In this document: positions 11,908-25,538 of the stretch, piece by piece
Layout: each line of letters opens with the position of its first letter
How positions within the stretch are numbered: the stretch's first letter is position 1
NCBI GenBank assembly: GCA_002470465.1
Contig: DKMD01000010.1
Coordinates: 170,623-234,622 of the forward strand
Reading direction: 5' to 3'
Source of the DNA: Pluralibacter sp. UBA7423
GTDB lineage: Bacteria > Pseudomonadota > Gammaproteobacteria > Enterobacterales > Enterobacteriaceae
Length of the DNA stretch: 64,000 nt
Made by a program: the position numbers and the translations under genes
Notes under the pieces: model-generated
The model's input: the letters and a program-made list of their open reading frames with translations, nothing else
What the model was told of the DNA's origin: nothing
Database searches by the model: none

Positions 11908-12819
11908 TTAAATCCCCGCCCCCTGACTGTAACTTTCTTCGCCAAACACGCCGGTCGACAGATACCGATCGCCGCGATCGCAAATAATGGCAACCACGAC
12001 CGCGCCGGGATTGGCCTTCGCCACCCGCAGCGCCCCCGCGACCGCCCCGCCGGAACTCACGCCGCAGAAAATACCTTCCCGCACCGCCAGCTCACGCATG
12101 GTATTTTCTGCATCGCGCTGATGAATATCCATGACCTCATCCACCAGAGCGGCATTATAAATCCCGGGCATATATTCCGCGGGCCAGCGGCGGATCCCCG
12201 GAATACTGCTGCCCTCTTCCGGCTGCAGCCCGACGATGGTCACCGGCTTATCCTGTTCGCGAAGAAAACGAGATACGCCGGTAATGGTGCCGGTCGTTCC
12301 CATGCTGGAGACAAAGTGCGTGATTCGCTGATTTGTTTGCTGCCAGATTTCCGGCCCGGTGGTGGTGTAGTGCGCGTAAGGGTTGTCGGGATTGTTAAAC
12401 TGGTCGAGAAGCTTGCCTTCACCGCGCTTCGCCATCTCAAGCGCCAGATCGCGCGCGCCTTCCATGCCCTGTTCCTTGCTGACAAGGATCAGCTCAGCGC
12501 CGTAGGCACGCATTGCCGCGCGGCGCTCCTGGCTCATGTTGTCCGGCATCAGCAGCTTCATGCGATAGCCTTTCAGCGCCGAGATCATCGCCAAAGCGAT
12601 ACCGGTATTGCCGCTGGTCGCCTCAATCAGCACATCACCCGGTTTGATTTCGCCGCGTGATTCCGCCTGCACAATCATGGAAAGCGCCGCACGGTCTTTA
12701 ACGGATCCGGCAGGATTATTTCCTTCGAGCTTGACCCAGATTTCACTGCCGTTCGCCGGCGTCAGGCGCTGAAGCCTGACTAAGGGAGTATTGCCGATGG
12801 TGTGTTCGAGTGTTGTCAC
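11908..12819 (-). CDS. cysM: Cysteine synthase B (O-acetylserine sulfhydrylase B)
   Basis: CysM (303 residues) is the PLP enzyme that makes cysteine from O-acetylserine with sulfide, and S-sulfocysteine with thiosulfate. The PLP lysine is in [12 protein letters not shown] (Lys41); TSGNTG and [11 protein letters not shown] are the conserved loops. It is downstream of cysA in the sulfate/thiosulfate operon, separated by a REP pair. Its thiosulfate activity fits the CysP thiosulfate-binding protein encoded at the head of the operon. Confidence 0.97.
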   Translation of the reverse strand: MTTLEHTIGNTPLVRLQRLTPANGSEIWVKLEGNNPAGSVKDRAALSMIVQAESRGEIKPGDVLIEATSGNTGIALAMISALKGYRMKLLMPDNMSQERRAAMRAYGAELILVSKEQGMEGARDLALEMAKRGEGKLLDQFNNPDNPYAHYTTTGPEIWQQTNQRITHFVSSMGTTGTITGVSRFLREQDKPVTIVGLQPEEGSSIPGIRRWPAEYMPGIYNAALVDEVMDIHQRDAENTMRELAVREGIFCGVSSGGAVAGALRVAKANPGAVVVAIICDRGDRYLSTGVFGEESYSQGAGI

Positions 12820-12839
12820 TTCTGCATTCCAATAAAAAA

Positions 12840-12920
12840 GCCCGGTGCGCTGTGCTTACCGGGCCTACAAAACCATGCATTTTCTTGTAGGCCGGGTAAG
12901 CGGAGCGCCACCCGGCAACA
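12840..12920. repeat. REP (BIME-type) pair between cysA and cysM
   Basis: Two oppositely oriented palindromic units (CCCGGTGCGC...TTACCGGGCCTAC, then GTAGGCCGGGTAAGCGGAGCGCCACCCGGC in pieces) match enterobacterial REP sequences. They lie inside the operon between the cysA stop and the cysM start, where they could stabilise upstream mRNA or lower cysM/pdxK expression. Confidence 0.88.
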
Positions 12921-12939
12921 TCAGGATGCAATAAAGCTA

Positions 12940-14034
12940 TCAGGCAGATTCCGCCAGAGCAAGCTCCTCGCGGTTTTCAATCCGCGTTTTCCCGTCGTAA
13001 AGGCGTGCATGCTGTAGCCCCACAAACAGGCGCTCTCCGCGCAGTGGAGCATCATCGCCGCGCATGACAACGGTCAGCGTTTCGTTATACCAGCCGAGCG
13101 GCTGCACAACGAGCTGGGTGTAATGGCCTTTCGGGCTGGCTTCCAGCACCTGCACGGGCAGCGGAGAATCCAGGCTTGTACGGCGGCTCACGTCCACTTC
13201 CCACGGACGGAGGAACAAATCGACCGGTCCCTGATAAGCTGGCGTGTAGCCAAGCGGCCAGCGGTGCGCTCCAACGTGGAATTGCCCTCCGCGAACGGTG
13301 CCTTTCAGGCGGTTCACTTCCCCCATAAACTCCAGTACAAATCGTGTGGCTGGTTCACGCCAGACCTGATCGGGCGCGTCCACCTGCTCAATATTGCCCT
13401 GGCTCATCACCACCACGCGGTCAGCAACTTCCATCGCTTCTTCCTGATCGTGGGTCACGAACACGCTGGTGAACTTCAGCTCTTCGTGCAGCTGACGCAG
13501 CCAGCGGCGCAGCTCTTTACGTACCTGCGCATCCAGCGCACCGAACGGCTCATCCAGCAGCAGAATTTGTGGCTCAACGGCCAGCGCACGTGCCAACGCC
13601 ACGCGCTGTTTCTGCCCGCCGGAAAGCTGTGCAGGGTAACGATCCGCCAGATGTGCCAGCTGAACCATTTCCAGCAGTTTGGTGACTTTGGCTTTAATTT
13701 GCGCCGCATTCGGGCGCTCACGGCGCGGCAGCACCGTCAGGCCAAAGGCGATGTTGTCGAACACCGTCATATGGCGGAATAACGCATAGTGCTGGAACAC
13801 GAAGCCAACTTTGCGCTCGCGGGCGTGTAAGCGGCTAACATCCGTACCGTGGAAGCGAATCTGCCCGCTGGTCTGATGCTCCAGGCCGGCAATAATACGC
13901 AGCAGGGTAGTTTTGCCGGAGCCCGACGGCCCAAGCAGCGCCACCATCTGACCGGACGGAATATCCAAAGAAATATCATTCAGCACCTGAGTGCGCCCAA
14001 ACGATTTCTTAATGCCGGCAATTTCAATGCTCAT
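12940..14034 (-). CDS. cysA: Sulfate/thiosulfate ABC transporter ATPase CysA
   Basis: CysA (364 residues) powers sulfate and thiosulfate import with CysT, CysW and the periplasmic binding proteins. It has Walker [10 protein letters not shown] (about 35-43), the ABC signature LSGGQKQR, Walker [13 protein letters not shown] and the switch histidine in VTHDQEEAM, followed by a C-terminal TOBE-like domain. The ATG at 14034 (MSIEIAGI) matches E. coli CysA; the longer frame upstream is ruled out because it lies inside cysW. It overlaps cysW by 11 bases. Confidence 0.98.
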   Translation of the reverse strand: MSIEIAGIKKSFGRTQVLNDISLDIPSGQMVALLGPSGSGKTTLLRIIAGLEHQTSGQIRFHGTDVSRLHARERKVGFVFQHYALFRHMTVFDNIAFGLTVLPRRERPNAAQIKAKVTKLLEMVQLAHLADRYPAQLSGGQKQRVALARALAVEPQILLLDEPFGALDAQVRKELRRWLRQLHEELKFTSVFVTHDQEEAMEVADRVVVMSQGNIEQVDAPDQVWREPATRFVLEFMGEVNRLKGTVRGGQFHVGAHRWPLGYTPAYQGPVDLFLRPWEVDVSRRTSLDSPLPVQVLEASPKGHYTQLVVQPLGWYNETLTVVMRGDDAPLRGERLFVGLQHARLYDGKTRIENREELALAESA

Positions 14035-14899
14035 GATGCTTCTCCTGATGCACGCGTTTTTCCTGATTTTCCAGGCGCCACTGCACCACACTCTTCAAAA
14101 ACAGGGTCAAAATAGCCATTAACGTCAGCAGGGCCGCGGCGGTGAAGGAACCCACTGTGTTGTAGTCCTGCTCGAGTAATTCAATCTGCAGCGGCAGCGA
14201 CAGCGTTTCACCACGAATCGAACCGGAGACCACCGATACTGCGCCAAATTCACCTATCGCGCGGGCGTTGGTCAGCACCACACCGTACAGCAGCGCCCAG
14301 CGAATATTCGGCAGCGTGACCCGGCGGAACATCTGCCAGCCAGAGGCGCCGAGCAGAATCGCCGCTTCGTCCTCATTACTGCCCTGGCTCAGCATCACCG
14401 GTACCAGCTCACGCACCACAAACGGACAGGTAACGAAAATCGTCGCCAGCACCATTCCCGGCCAGGCAAACATAATTTGCAGGTTATGCGCATCCAGCCA
14501 CGAACCTAGGGGACCGTTCGAGCCGTAGAACAGCAAATACACCAGACCTGCCACAACAGGTGAAACCGCAAAAGGAATATCCAGCAGCGTCAACAGCAGC
14601 TGGCGGCCCGGGAAGTTAAATCGCGTCACCAGCCAGGCCAGCAGCGTGCCGAACACCAGGTTCACCGGCACGGTGATAAGCGCAATCATCACCGTCAGCC
14701 AGATGGCATGCAGCATGTCCGGGTCGGCCAGGTTTTGCAGCACCGGCATCAGCCCTTTGCTGAATGCCTGCACAAAGATGTAAATCATCGGCACCAGCAG
14801 GATAAAGGCCGATACCAGCAGCCCGGTGCCTATAAGAAACCATTTTCCCCAGTTAATGCGGGGCGCGTCATAGCGTTTCAATTGCGTAACTTCCGCCAT
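14024..14899 (-). CDS. cysW: Sulfate/thiosulfate ABC transporter permease CysW
   Basis: CysW (291 residues, identical in length to E. coli) is one of two inner-membrane permease subunits. About six membrane segments are visible, the first at residues 21-45. The EAA loop that contacts CysA is in [22 protein letters not shown] His/Glu-rich tail (HQEKHHEH) ends the protein. It overlaps cysT by one base and cysA by 11 bases, typical of translational coupling in this operon. Confidence 0.98.
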   Translation of the reverse strand: MAEVTQLKRYDAPRINWGKWFLIGTGLLVSAFILLVPMIYIFVQAFSKGLMPVLQNLADPDMLHAIWLTVMIALITVPVNLVFGTLLAWLVTRFNFPGRQLLLTLLDIPFAVSPVVAGLVYLLFYGSNGPLGSWLDAHNLQIMFAWPGMVLATIFVTCPFVVRELVPVMLSQGSNEDEAAILLGASGWQMFRRVTLPNIRWALLYGVVLTNARAIGEFGAVSVVSGSIRGETLSLPLQIELLEQDYNTVGSFTAAALLTLMAILTLFLKSVVQWRLENQEKRVHQEKHHEH

Positions 14900-15732
14900 T
14901 AGTGACCTACCACACGTCGACCAAAGCGACTTTGCAGGGTGTTGATGGAAAACAGCAGCAGCAGCGACGCCGCCAGGATCACTGAGGCAATCGCGCTCGC
15001 CGCCGGATAGTCAAACTCCTGCAGGCGGACAAAAATCATCAGCGAGGTCACTTCCGTTTTCCAGGCAATGTTGCCCGCAATAAAGATCACCGCACCAAAC
15101 TCACCGAGGCTGCGAGTAAACGACAGCGCAACCCCCGCCAGCAGCGCCGGGGAAAGCTCCGGCAGCACTACTTTACGGAAGCTCTGAATGCGCGTGGCTC
15201 CGAGCGTTTCCGCCGCTTCTTCGTATTCGGGGCCCAGCTCTTCCAGCACGGGCTGAACGGTACGCACCACAAACGGGATGCTGGTAAAGGCCATCGCCAC
15301 CGCAATTCCGAGCCAGGTGTACGTCACCTTGATATCGAACTTCGCCAGCCATTCGCCATAGAAGCCATTAACAGAAAACAGAGAGGCCAGCGTCAGGCCC
15401 GCCACCGCCGTTGGCAGGGCAAACGGTAAATCCATCAGCGCGTCGAGCAGCGTGCGGCCCGGAAAACGGTAGCGCGTCAGGATCCATGCCATCAGCAGGC
15501 CAAACACGCCGTTAAAGATGGACGCCACGAATGCCGACAGCAGCGTCACTTTGTAGGCAGCCACTACCTGAGGGTTGGTGATGACTTCCCAGTACTGTGC
15601 CCAGCTCATCTGCGCCAACTGCATCACCAGCGCGCTGAGCGGCAGCAGCAGAATCAGACACACAAACAGCAGGCTGGTGCCGAGGCTTAAGGTAAAGCCC
15701 GGCAGCACTCGCCGCGAAGAGACAGCAAACAT
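14899..15732 (-). CDS. cysT: Sulfate/thiosulfate ABC transporter permease CysT (CysU)
   Basis: CysT (277 residues) is the second permease subunit and pairs with CysW. Six hydrophobic segments are present, and the EAA loop reads EEAAETLGATRIQSFRKVVLP. It overlaps both neighbours by one base (TAATG-type junctions), so the operon is tightly coupled from cysP onward. Confidence 0.98.
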   Translation of the reverse strand: MFAVSSRRVLPGFTLSLGTSLLFVCLILLLPLSALVMQLAQMSWAQYWEVITNPQVVAAYKVTLLSAFVASIFNGVFGLLMAWILTRYRFPGRTLLDALMDLPFALPTAVAGLTLASLFSVNGFYGEWLAKFDIKVTYTWLGIAVAMAFTSIPFVVRTVQPVLEELGPEYEEAAETLGATRIQSFRKVVLPELSPALLAGVALSFTRSLGEFGAVIFIAGNIAWKTEVTSLMIFVRLQEFDYPAASAIASVILAASLLLLFSINTLQSRFGRRVVGH

Positions 15733-16745
15733 TACTTATGCCCCGCCGCCAGCAGCTTATCCAGCTCGCCGCCGCTGGCAAAATGGGTCTTCATCACTTC
15801 AGGCCAGGAGCCGAACTGATCTTCCACACGGAAGAGATCGGTTTGCGGGAATTTGTCTTTCAGCTTGTCCATCACGGTCGGGTTATTCACACGGTAGGAG
15901 TAATCGGTAATGATGGTTTGCGCCTGCGGGCTGTAAAGCCAGGTCAGATAGGCCTTAGCGGCTTCTTCCGTGCCGTTGGCTTTGACGTTTTTATCGACCC
16001 AAGTCACCGGAAACTCGGCCAGAATGTTGGTTTTCGGCACCACCACTTCGAAGCCCTGATCGGCATACTGTTTACGAATGTTGTTCACTTCGGATTCAAA
16101 CGTGATCAGCACATCGCCCAGACCACGCTCAACGAAGGTGGTGGTCGCGCCACGGCCGCCGGTATCGAAGACCTGCACGTTTTTGAGGAACTGCGTCATG
16201 AACTGTTCAGTTTTGGCGTTATCGTTGCCATCGGCTTTGGCGGCTGCACCCCAGGCGGCAAGATACGTATAACGGCCATTACCGGACGTTTTGGGATTAG
16301 GGAAAACCAGCTGCACGTCGGTGCGGACTAAATCGCTCCAGTCATGAACGTTCTTCGGGTTGCCTTTGCGCACCAGGAACGCCATGGTCGAATAGAACGG
16401 CGAGCTGTTGTTCGGCAGACGGCTCTGCCAGTTGGCCGGGATAAGGTTACCTTTGTCATGCAGAATCTGTACGTCAGTCACCTGGTTGTAGGTGACCACA
16501 TCCGCCTTCAGGCCCTGCAAAATCGCCAACGCCTGCTTGGATGAACCGGCATGAGACTGTTTAATCGTCAGCTTGTCGCCGCCGTGCTCTTTCGCCCACT
16601 GCTGTTCAAACGGAGGATTCAGGGCCGCAAACAGCTCGCGTGAAACGTCATAGGAACTGTTCAGCAGTTCAGTTGCCTGTACCTGGGTTGCCAGCAGCAG
16701 AGCGCCGAGCGCCAGGGTTCCTTTTTTCAGTGATGTAACGGCCAT
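15732..16745 (-). CDS. cysP: Thiosulfate/sulfate-binding periplasmic protein CysP
   Basis: CysP (337 residues) delivers thiosulfate and sulfate to CysTWA. A Sec signal peptide is clear ([19 protein letters not shown]..., predicted cleavage after TQVQA, about residue 24). The mature part has the sulfate-binding-protein signature with [21 protein letters not shown] and [13 protein letters not shown]. It heads the cysPTWAM operon. The upstream stretch 16746-16916, shared divergently with nudI, should hold the CysB-dependent promoter, which I could not pinpoint. Confidence 0.98.
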   Translation of the reverse strand: MAVTSLKKGTLALGALLLATQVQATELLNSSYDVSRELFAALNPPFEQQWAKEHGGDKLTIKQSHAGSSKQALAILQGLKADVVTYNQVTDVQILHDKGNLIPANWQSRLPNNSSPFYSTMAFLVRKGNPKNVHDWSDLVRTDVQLVFPNPKTSGNGRYTYLAAWGAAAKADGNDNAKTEQFMTQFLKNVQVFDTGGRGATTTFVERGLGDVLITFESEVNNIRKQYADQGFEVVVPKTNILAEFPVTWVDKNVKANGTEEAAKAYLTWLYSPQAQTIITDYSYRVNNPTVMDKLKDKFPQTDLFRVEDQFGSWPEVMKTHFASGGELDKLLAAGHK

Positions 16746-16916
16746 TGCGCACCCTTATCAGAATAATGACTATCTTATGGCCATCATATTTATAACGAGG
16801 ATGAAAGCAGTAACGGTTTTATATACCGTTTGGTGATTTACAAGTTTAAAACAGAATAAGAGGTTACCCGACGTCGATTTGATACACTCGGCAAACAACT
16901 AATGGAGGATAAAGCC

Positions 16917-17342
16917 ATGCGTCAAAGGACAATTGTCTGCCCGATAATTCAGAACAACGGTGAGTACCTGTTGTGCAAAATGGCAGATGACAGAGGCGTT
17001 TTCCCCGGCCAGTGGGCCCTCTCCGGTGGCGGAATGGAGCCCGGAGAAACCATGGAGCAGGCGCTGCTACGGGAGATTGCCGAGGAGCTGGGCGATAAGC
17101 TGGAAATCAGCCAGATCGCGCCGTGGCACTTCCGTGACGATACGCGAATCAAAACCTACGCCGATGGCACACAGGAAGAAATTTACATGATTTACCTGAT
17201 GTTTGACTGCGTCAGCGCCAATCGGGACATTACGCTTAATGAAGAGTTTCAGGCCGTGGCGTGGGTGCGGCCAGAGAAGCTGGGTGAATACGATTTGAAC
17301 GTGGCGACGCGCCAGACGTTTATCGATAAGGGATTATTGTAG
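16917..17342 (+). CDS. nudI: Nucleoside triphosphatase NudI (Nudix hydrolase)
   Basis: The 141-residue protein matches NudI (YfaO), which hydrolyses pyrimidine (deoxy)nucleoside triphosphates. The Nudix box is complete: [20 protein letters not shown] followed by ELG, with the metal-binding glutamates in REIAEELG. The ATG at 16917 ([11 protein letters not shown]) matches E. coli NudI and has GGAGG 8-9 bases upstream; a slightly earlier in-frame codon is unlikely. In E. coli nudI lies elsewhere, near the arn genes, so this is a different chromosomal place. Confidence 0.9.
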   Translation: MRQRTIVCPIIQNNGEYLLCKMADDRGVFPGQWALSGGGMEPGETMEQALLREIAEELGDKLEISQIAPWHFRDDTRIKTYADGTQEEIYMIYLMFDCVSANRDITLNEEFQAVAWVRPEKLGEYDLNVATRQTFIDKGLL

Positions 17343-17350
17343 ATTGTATT

Positions 17351-17420
17351 GCCCGGTGGCGGCTACGCCTTACCGGGCCTGTATTTTGCAGGCCGGTGCA
17401 AGCGCAGCGCCGCCCGGCAT
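17351..17420. repeat. REP pair between convergent nudI and yfeX
   Basis: GCCCGGTGGCGGCTACGCC and TTACCGGGCC, then GCAGGCCGGTGCAAGCGCAG and CGCCGCCCGGC, form the two facing palindromic units of a REP pair. They fill the gap between convergent gene ends and may act as a transcription barrier or mRNA stabiliser. Confidence 0.85.
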
Positions 17421-17428
17421 AGTGATTT

Positions 17429-19023
<1,595 letters not shown>

Positions 19024-19085
19024 TTCAGGGTCCTTTCTATGTCAACACAACGCCAGTTGGAGTCCGGAACGGCAGAAAAGTGCCA

Positions 19086-19535
19086 TTAATCCTCAGACAG
19101 GGAAAAACAGGCGCGTAAACGGCGGTTACTGAGCAGCCACCAGAGGGCAAAAATATCCATCACCACCAGCGCGAGGCCAATACCGCTCAGCGGCTCTCCC
19201 TGCAACCACAGCAGCGGCTGCCAGGCCAGCAGTACCAGCTGTGCCGCTATCAGCACCCAGCGCATTGCCGCCCACAGGCGCGGACTCTGATGCCGCCGCC
19301 CGCTAAGCAAAAACGCGACGACCGCAGGTACACCCGGCAGCAGGCCAAGCCAGAAATTATCACGATCGGGATAAAACAGATTCAGCAACGAGTCGCCCTG
19401 CTGGCGCGACGCGCCGGCCATCACGAACAGCACCCAGGTCCGGGCCTGCAACAGCAGTACGCACCAGAACAGAAAGGGCAGCCGAAGCCGCCCGTGACCA
19501 TCGTATGCCGACGGTGAAAACTCAATATTCTTCAT
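19086..19535 (-). CDS. yfeZ: DUF2919 inner-membrane protein YfeZ
   Basis: A 149-residue membrane protein with about four hydrophobic segments (about residues 20-40, 60-80, 90-112 and 117-138), matching YfeZ of E. coli, function unknown. I chose the ATG at 19535; an in-frame TTG two codons upstream (19541) is possible. It overlaps the end of ypeA by 14 bases, so the two are translationally coupled. Confidence 0.85.
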   Translation of the reverse strand: MKNIEFSPSAYDGHGRLRLPFLFWCVLLLQARTWVLFVMAGASRQQGDSLLNLFYPDRDNFWLGLLPGVPAVVAFLLSGRRHQSPRLWAAMRWVLIAAQLVLLAWQPLLWLQGEPLSGIGLALVVMDIFALWWLLSNRRLRACFSLSED

Positions 19536-19947
19536 CTTCAATCAGGCGCTTACCCAGCACGGCCACATCGCCATGCTCGTAGCCCAGGCGTTCATACATG
19601 CCCTGGACCATATCATTATCTTCGCGCACCATAATTTGCAGCTTCGGACAGCCGCGGGCGATCAGTTTTTTCTCCAGCCGGTTGAGCAGCGCGTTAGCGA
19701 TCCCTCTTCCCCGATAGTCCGGATGAACGCCAAGGTAATAAGCCGAGCCGCGGTGACCGTCGTAGCCGCCCATCACGCTGCCCACGACTTCACCATTAAC
19801 CTCGGCCACCAGAAACAGGCTGACGTCATGATTGAGCTTACGCTCAATATCCATTTCCGGGTCGTTCCATGGGCGCAGCAGGTCGCAACGCTCCCAAAGC
19901 GTAATAACCTCTTCGAAATCGGACTGGCGAAAAACGCGTATCTCCAT
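19522..19947 (-). CDS. ypeA: GNAT-family N-acetyltransferase YpeA
   Basis: The 141-residue protein is a GNAT acetyltransferase nearly identical to E. coli YpeA. The acetyl-CoA motif A reads [18 protein letters not shown] (about residues 72-89), with the pyrophosphate loop R-G-R-G-I-A. The ATG at 19947 (MEIRVFRQ) fits the family; an ORF extension of four codons is less likely. The substrate is unknown. It precedes yfeZ in the same transcript. Confidence 0.93.
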   Translation of the reverse strand: MEIRVFRQSDFEEVITLWERCDLLRPWNDPEMDIERKLNHDVSLFLVAEVNGEVVGSVMGGYDGHRGSAYYLGVHPDYRGRGIANALLNRLEKKLIARGCPKLQIMVREDNDMVQGMYERLGYEHGDVAVLGKRLIEDEEY

Positions 19948-20160
19948 GGTATTACCCATCTTTTCAGGTTTAAAAACAGTGATTATGGCGCGAACGCCTT
20001 AATTAGCCAATATCTGGCGAATAACGCTCAAAAAAATGGCATAATGTTGCATTGTCACGTATTGAAATGAAAAGTAAAACAATTCTCATCCCGAAAAGTC
20101 GTAACGGAAAACACGATACGATATAACACATGGATTATTTATTTTTACACATCAGGCCGC

Positions 20161-21929
<1,769 letters not shown>

Positions 21930-21930
21930 T

Positions 21931-22000
21931 ACCGGGCGGTGCATTCGCTTGCCCGGCCTACGCTATCCTGTAAGTCGGGTTAGCGTAGCGCCACCCGACA
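21931..22000. repeat. REP pair between convergent hemF and maeB
   Basis: ACCGGGCGGTGCATTCGC with GCCCGGCCTACGC, then GTCGGGTTAGCGTAGCGCC with ACCCGAC, form two facing REP units. They fill the short gap between the hemF and maeB stops. Confidence 0.85.
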
Positions 22001-22006
22001 AACTCC

Positions 22007-24286
22007 TTAAAGCGGCTCAGTCTGCGCCTCAACCACCGCCAGCGCCACCATATTGACGATGCGGCGTACCGAGGCGATTGGCGTCAGAATGTGCACCGGC
22101 TTGGCCACCCCCATCAGCACCGGGCCGACGGTCACGCCCTCTGAGCTGGAAACGCGCAGCAGGTTGTAGCTGATACGCGCCGCTTCCATATTCGGCATCA
22201 CCAGAATGTTGGCGGCACCTTTCAGCGGGCTGTCTGGCATCCGTTCCTGGCGAATGCTTTCCACCAGCGCGGCGTCGCCGTGCATCTCCCCGTCGATCAT
22301 CAGTTCCGGATCGCTCGCCCGCACCAGCTCAAGGGTCTCACGCATTCTGACTGCCGCTGCACAGTTCGACGATCCAAAGTTCGAATGCGACAGCAGCGCC
22401 ACGCGCGGCTCAATCCCGAAGCGGCGCACGGTTTCCGCCGCCATCAGGGTGATTTCCGCCAATTGCTCCGCCGTTGGGTCGTTGTTGACGTAGGTGTCAG
22501 CAATAAAGGTGTTGCCGCTTGGCAGCAGCAGCGCGTTCATTGCGCCCGCCGTGTGGACGCCATCGCGATAGCCAAACAGCTGCTGAATCACGGTGAAGTG
22601 CTCATGATAATCGCCGATGGTGCCGCAAATCAGCGCATCCGCTTCACCTCGCTGGACCATGATCGCGCCAATCACCGTGGTGTTACTGATCACGTGGCGC
22701 TGCGCCTGCTCCTGGGTGATCCCCTTGCGCTTCATGATGGCGTAATACTCCATCCAGTACTCTTTAAAGCGTGGGTCAGATTCGTTGTTGACGATTTCAA
22801 AGTCCACGCCAGGCTTCATTTGCAGGCCAAGCTTTTGCAGACGCATTTCGATAACGTTCGGACGACCAATCAGAATCGGCTTCGCCAGACCAAGCGTAAT
22901 CAGCTCCTGGGTAGCATGCAGCACGCGAGTATCCTCACCTTCCGCCAGCACCACGCGTTTCGGCTCTTTGCGCGCCTGGGAGAAAATCGGCTTCATGAAC
23001 AGGTTGGTTTTGTAGACGAACTCGCTCAGCTTCTCTTCATAGGCGGCGAAATCGGCAATCGGACGCGTCGCCACGCCCGAATCCATCGCCGCTTTGGCCA
23101 CGGCCGGCGCGATTTTCACAATCAGGCGCGGATCGAACGGTTTTGGAATGATGTACTCCGCGCCAAAGCTCAGATCCTGATCGCCATAGGCGGAGGCCAC
23201 CACTTCACTTTGCTCGGCGTGCGCCAGTTCGGCAATCGCGTGCACCGCCGCAAGTTTCATCTCTTCGTTAATCGCCGTTGCGCCCACGTCCAGCGCGCCG
23301 CGGAAGATAAACGGGAAGCAGAGCACGTTGTTCACCTGATTCGGGTAGTCGGAACGCCCGGTGCAGATGATGGCGTCCGGACGCACCTCTTTCGCCAGGG
23401 TTGGCAAAATTTCCGGCTCAGGGTTAGCCAGCGCGAGGATCATCGGCGCGCGGGCCATTTTCTTCACCATCTCCTGGGTGAGGACTTTCGGGCCAGAGCA
23501 GCCGAGGAAAATGTCAGCGCCTTCGATAACGTCGTCCAGCGTGCGCTTGCCGTCATCAATCACCGCGTAGGCCGCTTTGGTCTCCGCCATGTTCGGTTCG
23601 CGATCTTTATAGATAACGCCCTTTGAATCGCAGACCACGATATTGTGTTTCTGCATCCCCAGCGCCACCAGCAGGTTCATACAGGCAATTGCCGCCGCGC
23701 CTGCTCCGGAGACCACCATGCGCACATCAGAAAGATTTTTTTCAACCACGCGCAGGCCGTTCAGGATCGCCGCCGTGCTGATAATCGCCGTACCGTGCTG
23801 ATCGTCATGGAACACGGGAATGTTCATGCGCTCGCGCAGCTTCTGCTCAATGTAAAAGCACTCCGGCGCTTTGATATCTTCGAGGTTAATGCCGCCAAAA
23901 GTGGGTTCCAGCGCAGCGACCACATCGATGAACTTATCCGGATCGAGCTCATCCACTTCGATATCGAACACGTCAATCCCGGCAAATTTTTTGAACAGCA
24001 CGCCCTTCCCTTCCATCACCGGCTTCCCGGCAAGCGCACCGATATTACCGAGGCCAAGTACCGCGGTACCGTTAGAAACCACCGCCACCAGGTTGCCGCG
24101 GGCAGTGTATTTGTAGGCCGCCAGCGGGTCTTTCTCGATTTCAAGGCACGGGGCGGCAACGCCCGGCGAATAGGCCAGCGCCAGGTCACGCTGGGTCGCC
24201 AGCGGTTTGGTAGGCGAAACCTGAATTTTCCCGGGGACTGGGAATTCGTGGAAGTCGAGAGCGCTTTGTTTTAACTGGTCATCCAT
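22007..24286 (-). CDS. maeB: NADP-dependent malic enzyme MaeB
   Basis: MaeB (759 residues, E. coli length) oxidatively decarboxylates malate to pyruvate and makes NADPH. Residues about 1-425 form the malic enzyme half, with [11 protein letters not shown] near the active site, FHDDQHGTA (metal/substrate) and the nucleotide loop [16 protein letters not shown]. The C-terminal half (about 430-755) is a phosphotransacetylase-like domain, [15 protein letters not shown] onward, which in E. coli MaeB is regulatory (acetyl-CoA inhibition) rather than catalytic. Divergent from talA across 280 bases. Confidence 0.97.
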   Translation of the reverse strand: MDDQLKQSALDFHEFPVPGKIQVSPTKPLATQRDLALAYSPGVAAPCLEIEKDPLAAYKYTARGNLVAVVSNGTAVLGLGNIGALAGKPVMEGKGVLFKKFAGIDVFDIEVDELDPDKFIDVVAALEPTFGGINLEDIKAPECFYIEQKLRERMNIPVFHDDQHGTAIISTAAILNGLRVVEKNLSDVRMVVSGAGAAAIACMNLLVALGMQKHNIVVCDSKGVIYKDREPNMAETKAAYAVIDDGKRTLDDVIEGADIFLGCSGPKVLTQEMVKKMARAPMILALANPEPEILPTLAKEVRPDAIICTGRSDYPNQVNNVLCFPFIFRGALDVGATAINEEMKLAAVHAIAELAHAEQSEVVASAYGDQDLSFGAEYIIPKPFDPRLIVKIAPAVAKAAMDSGVATRPIADFAAYEEKLSEFVYKTNLFMKPIFSQARKEPKRVVLAEGEDTRVLHATQELITLGLAKPILIGRPNVIEMRLQKLGLQMKPGVDFEIVNNESDPRFKEYWMEYYAIMKRKGITQEQAQRHVISNTTVIGAIMVQRGEADALICGTIGDYHEHFTVIQQLFGYRDGVHTAGAMNALLLPSGNTFIADTYVNNDPTAEQLAEITLMAAETVRRFGIEPRVALLSHSNFGSSNCAAAVRMRETLELVRASDPELMIDGEMHGDAALVESIRQERMPDSPLKGAANILVMPNMEAARISYNLLRVSSSEGVTVGPVLMGVAKPVHILTPIASVRRIVNMVALAVVEAQTEPL

Positions 24287-24566
24287 TTGGGGTTCCTTTT
24301 TTACATCACGTCATTATCAGGAGAAATGTCTTCCCGGTGCTAACCCCTGAGTATCCTCCGTTACTGTTTTGTAAACTTTGAAGGCCGCCATACTCTCGTC
24401 ATCAAAACGCCATTTTGTTATTAATTTTTAACACCTCTGTTAACACGCATCGCAAAGCAAGGCGATCGTCGTCTGCTATGCTTTTGAGTTAAGACCTTCA
24501 TTCATCATCCGGAACGGCAAGCGAAAACATTCGTATAACGCCTTGCTTTCTAAGGAGTCTTATTTC

Positions 24567-25517
24567 ATGAACCAGCTAGATGGCATTAAGAAATTCACCA
24601 CCGTGGTCGCCGACAGCGGCGACATCGAATCCATCCGCCATTATCAGCCCGAAGATGCCACCACCAATCCGTCGCTTTTACTCAAGGCCGCCGGGCTTGA
24701 GCACTACGCACACCTGCTTGACGACGCCGTGACCTATGCCAAAAAGCAGGGGGCAAGCCGCGAACAGCAGGTGGTCGACGCCAGCGACAAACTGGCGGTC
24801 AACTTCGGGGTAGAAATTCTGAAAAGTATTCCCGGGCGTGTTTCCACCGAAGTGGACGCACGCCTGTCGTTCGATAAAGACAAGAGCATCGCAAAAGCGC
24901 GCCATCTGGTAGAGCTGTATGCCGATCAGGGCATCGACAAATCCCGCATTCTTATCAAGCTCGCGTCAACCTGGGAGGGCATTCGTGCCGCCGAGGTGCT
25001 GGAAAAAGAGGGCATTCACTGCAACCTGACGCTGCTGTTCTCCTTTGCCCAGGCCCGCGCCTGCGCAGAAGCGGGCGTGTTCCTGATTTCCCCGTTCGTC
25101 GGGCGTATCTATGACTGGTATCAGCAGCGCGAGCCGATGGATCCGTACGTGGTGGAAGAAGATCCCGGCGTGAAATCGGTGCGCAATATCTACGATTACT
25201 TTAAACAGCACCGTTATGAAACGGTGGTGATGGGCGCAAGCTTCCGTCGCACCGAGCAAATTCTGGCGCTGGCGGGCTGCGACAGGCTGACCATTGCCCC
25301 GCCGCTGCTGAAAGAGTTGCAGGAGAAAGACGCTGAAGTGAAGCGCAAGCTGATCCCGGCCTCGCAGTTCTTTAACCGCCCTGCACCGCTCACCGAAGCA
25401 CAGTTCCGCTGGGAGCACAATCAGGACGCCATGGCGGTGGATAAGCTGGCCGAAGGCATCCGCCTGTTCGCCGTCGATCAGCGCAAACTCGAAGATCTGC
25501 TTGCCGCCAAACTGTAA
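24567..25517 (+). CDS. talA: Transaldolase A
   Basis: TalA (316 residues) moves a dihydroxyacetone unit between sugar phosphates in the pentose phosphate pathway. The Schiff-base lysine is in [13 protein letters not shown] (about Lys131/132), and the second transaldolase signature [12 protein letters not shown] is intact. The ATG at 24567 has AAGGAG 9 bases upstream and aligns with E. coli TalA; a longer in-frame extension upstream is not needed. tktB follows after 21 bases. In E. coli talA-tktB is sigma-S dependent; I did not assign a specific promoter in 24287-24566. Confidence 0.97.
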   Translation: MNQLDGIKKFTTVVADSGDIESIRHYQPEDATTNPSLLLKAAGLEHYAHLLDDAVTYAKKQGASREQQVVDASDKLAVNFGVEILKSIPGRVSTEVDARLSFDKDKSIAKARHLVELYADQGIDKSRILIKLASTWEGIRAAEVLEKEGIHCNLTLLFSFAQARACAEAGVFLISPFVGRIYDWYQQREPMDPYVVEEDPGVKSVRNIYDYFKQHRYETVVMGASFRRTEQILALAGCDRLTIAPPLLKELQEKDAEVKRKLIPASQFFNRPAPLTEAQFRWEHNQDAMAVDKLAEGIRLFAVDQRKLEDLLAAKL

Positions 25518-25538
25518 TTTTTGCCACGGAGAATAACT

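Noticed and set aside
16746..16916. CysB binding site before cysP
   Set aside because: CysB has no tight consensus; no stretch could be singled out.
22280..23626. A 448-codon plus-strand reading frame opposite maeB
   Set aside because: Antisense shadow of a GC-rich gene; the minus-strand frame is full-length MaeB.
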